13,395 nt of DNA, from assembly GCA_002306075.1 (NCBI GenBank), contig DBRW01000078.1, positions 1 to 13,395 of the forward strand. The letters are read 5' to 3'. The notes below the pieces were generated by a model, which was given only the letters and a program-made list of their open reading frames with translations, did no database searches and had not been told where the DNA came from. Every line of letters starts with the position of its first letter. The first letter of the stretch is position 1. The translations under genes were made by a program, and so were the position numbers. Shown here one piece after another: positions 12,397-13,395 of the stretch. Source of the DNA: Synergistaceae bacterium UBA1358. GTDB lineage: Bacteria; Synergistota; Synergistia; Synergistales; Synergistaceae.

Positions 12397-13395
12397 ATGG
12401 AGAAAAGGGAGCTTGTTATCATCGGAGCGGGTCCGGCAGGACTGACGTCTGCCATTTACGGCCGCAGAGCCGGGCTTGATGTCCTGCTTCTCGAAAAAGG
12501 CATTCCCGGCGGACAGATCAATATTACAGACGAGATAGAAAACTGGCCCGGAACGATACACTCATCTGGTTCTGATCTCGGCAAAACCTTCAGGAATCAT
12601 GCCGAACACTTCAAAACCGAATTCAGGGACTGTACAGTTACCGGGATCGAGATCCGCAACGGAAGCAAGATCGTCCTGACAGACAAGGGCGAGGTCGAGG
12701 CTGAGGCGATAATACTGGCGACCGGTGCGAGCTTCCGCAAACTCGGATGCAAGGGCGAAGCAGAGTTTACCGGCGGTGGGGTAAGCTACTGTGCGGTATG
12801 TGACGCGGCGTTCTTTGAAGATGAGACGATCGCAGTAGTCGGCGGCGGCAATGTCGCTGTCGAAGAAGCCGGTTATCTTACACGCTTTGCCTCAAAGGTA
12901 TACATAATCCACCGTCGCGATGAGTTCCGCGCTGACAGGCTTGCTATAGAACAGGCACTCTCGAACCCGAAGATCGTACCGATCTGGAACTCGGTGGTCG
13001 AATCGATCGAAGGTGAGGGTCTTGTTGAGAAACTCGTCCTCAAGAACGTAAAGACAGGCGAGATCTCAGATCTTCCTGTAGCCGGAGTATTCATCTTTGT
13101 CGGCACAGAGCCCAACGTCTCCTACCTGGGCGAACCCGGATCTCTTGTAAAACAGACCGGCGCCGGGTGGATCGTGACGAACGAAAAGATGGAGACATCG
13201 GTGGAAGGTATTTTCGCCGCTGGAGACATCCGCGACAAGTACCTCCGCCAGGTCGTGACAGCTGCGGGAGACGGGGCGGTAGCTGCAATGGCCGCATACT
13301 CCTATATCACAGAACAGCTTCATCTGCGCTCCGTGCTCATCGAGCCCGAGCACGTATATGCACTTCTGACGTCCAGCATCGACCAGAGTCAGATA
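12397..13395 (+). CDS. trxB: Thioredoxin reductase, with apparent C-terminal extension (3' end outside window)
   Basis: The frame stays open for 333 residues to the window edge. This flavoenzyme reduces thioredoxin with NADPH. Visible parts are the FAD-binding GAGPAGLTSA at residues 10-19, PGGQI, the redox-active pair in CAVCD (C132, C135; CATCD in most members), the NADPH-binding GGGNVAVEEA with HRRDEFRA, and the second FAD segment IFAAGDIRDKYLRQVVTAAGDGAVAA, written here only to name the region around residues 272-298. ATG 12397 has GGGAG at 12384-12388, eight bases upstream. Typical enzymes end within about 10-15 residues of the last helix (near residue 308). This one continues through LRSVLIEPEHVYALLTSS and beyond, so a C-terminal domain is fused. 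Its nature is not visible. It probably belongs to the prfA-prmC transcript. Confidence 0.92.
   Translation, partial: MEKRELVIIGAGPAGLTSAIYGRRAGLDVLLLEKGIPGGQINITDEIENWPGTIHSSGSDLGKTFRNHAEHFKTEFRDCTVTGIEIRNGSKIVLTDKGEVEAEAIILATGASFRKLGCKGEAEFTGGGVSYCAVCDAAFFEDETIAVVGGGNVAVEEAGYLTRFASKVYIIHRRDEFRADRLAIEQALSNPKIVPIWNSVVESIEGEGLVEKLVLKNVKTGEISDLPVAGVFIFVGTEPNVSYLGEPGSLVKQTGAGWIVTNEKMETSVEGIFAAGDIRDKYLRQVVTAAGDGAVAAMAAYSYITEQLHLRSVLIEPEHVYALLTSSIDQSQI

Overview
The window reads as bacterial chromosome, almost entirely housekeeping genes on the + strand. The tentative assignment is to the Synergistota or a neighbouring deep-branching anaerobic lineage. This rests on the gene set and order (rpmE, thyX, a DUF1385 gene, prfA, prmC, trxB), heavy use of ATA and AGA/AGG codons, frequent TTG starts behind strong Shine-Dalgarno sites, and a DNA polymerase I without proofreading residues. 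No marker here settles the taxonomy. No phage, CRISPR, toxin or defence genes were seen.

Layout. Positions 1-1477 hold the 3' end of a tightly packed membrane operon: a partial antiporter-like C-terminus, a small two-helix protein, and a NuoH/HycD/EchB-like subunit, suggesting a membrane hydrogenase or complex-I-like assembly. Next come glutaminyl-tRNA synthetase (1614-3290), a compact glutamyl-tRNA synthetase (3702-5039) and polA (5379-7973), each apparently its own transcription unit. A single-gene rpmE unit with a clear promoter and terminator follows (8042-8397). Then thyX and the DUF1385 membrane protein overlap by ATGA (8458-10112). Last is prfA-prmC-trxB (10399 to the window end); trxB is cut by the window edge.

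Function. Translation dominates: two tRNA synthetases, ribosomal protein L31, release factor 1 and the methylase that modifies it. PolA and ThyX add DNA synthesis and dTMP supply, and TrxB adds thiol redox balance.

The most unusual signal is between genes. The three long spacers (glnS-gltX, gltX-polA, DUF1385-prfA) all carry arrays of short hairpins joined by a linker resembling GGTGAAttt, at a period of about 24-28 bases. Copies A (3308-3399) and B (10098-10189) align over 92 bases without a gap, and a stem differs between them by a compensatory pair change. In each spacer the first array lies on the + strand and the next on the - strand, so they converge. I do not recognise this family. A second, unrelated palindromic element with the GTCRTTCCCG-type end lies at 3476-3591.
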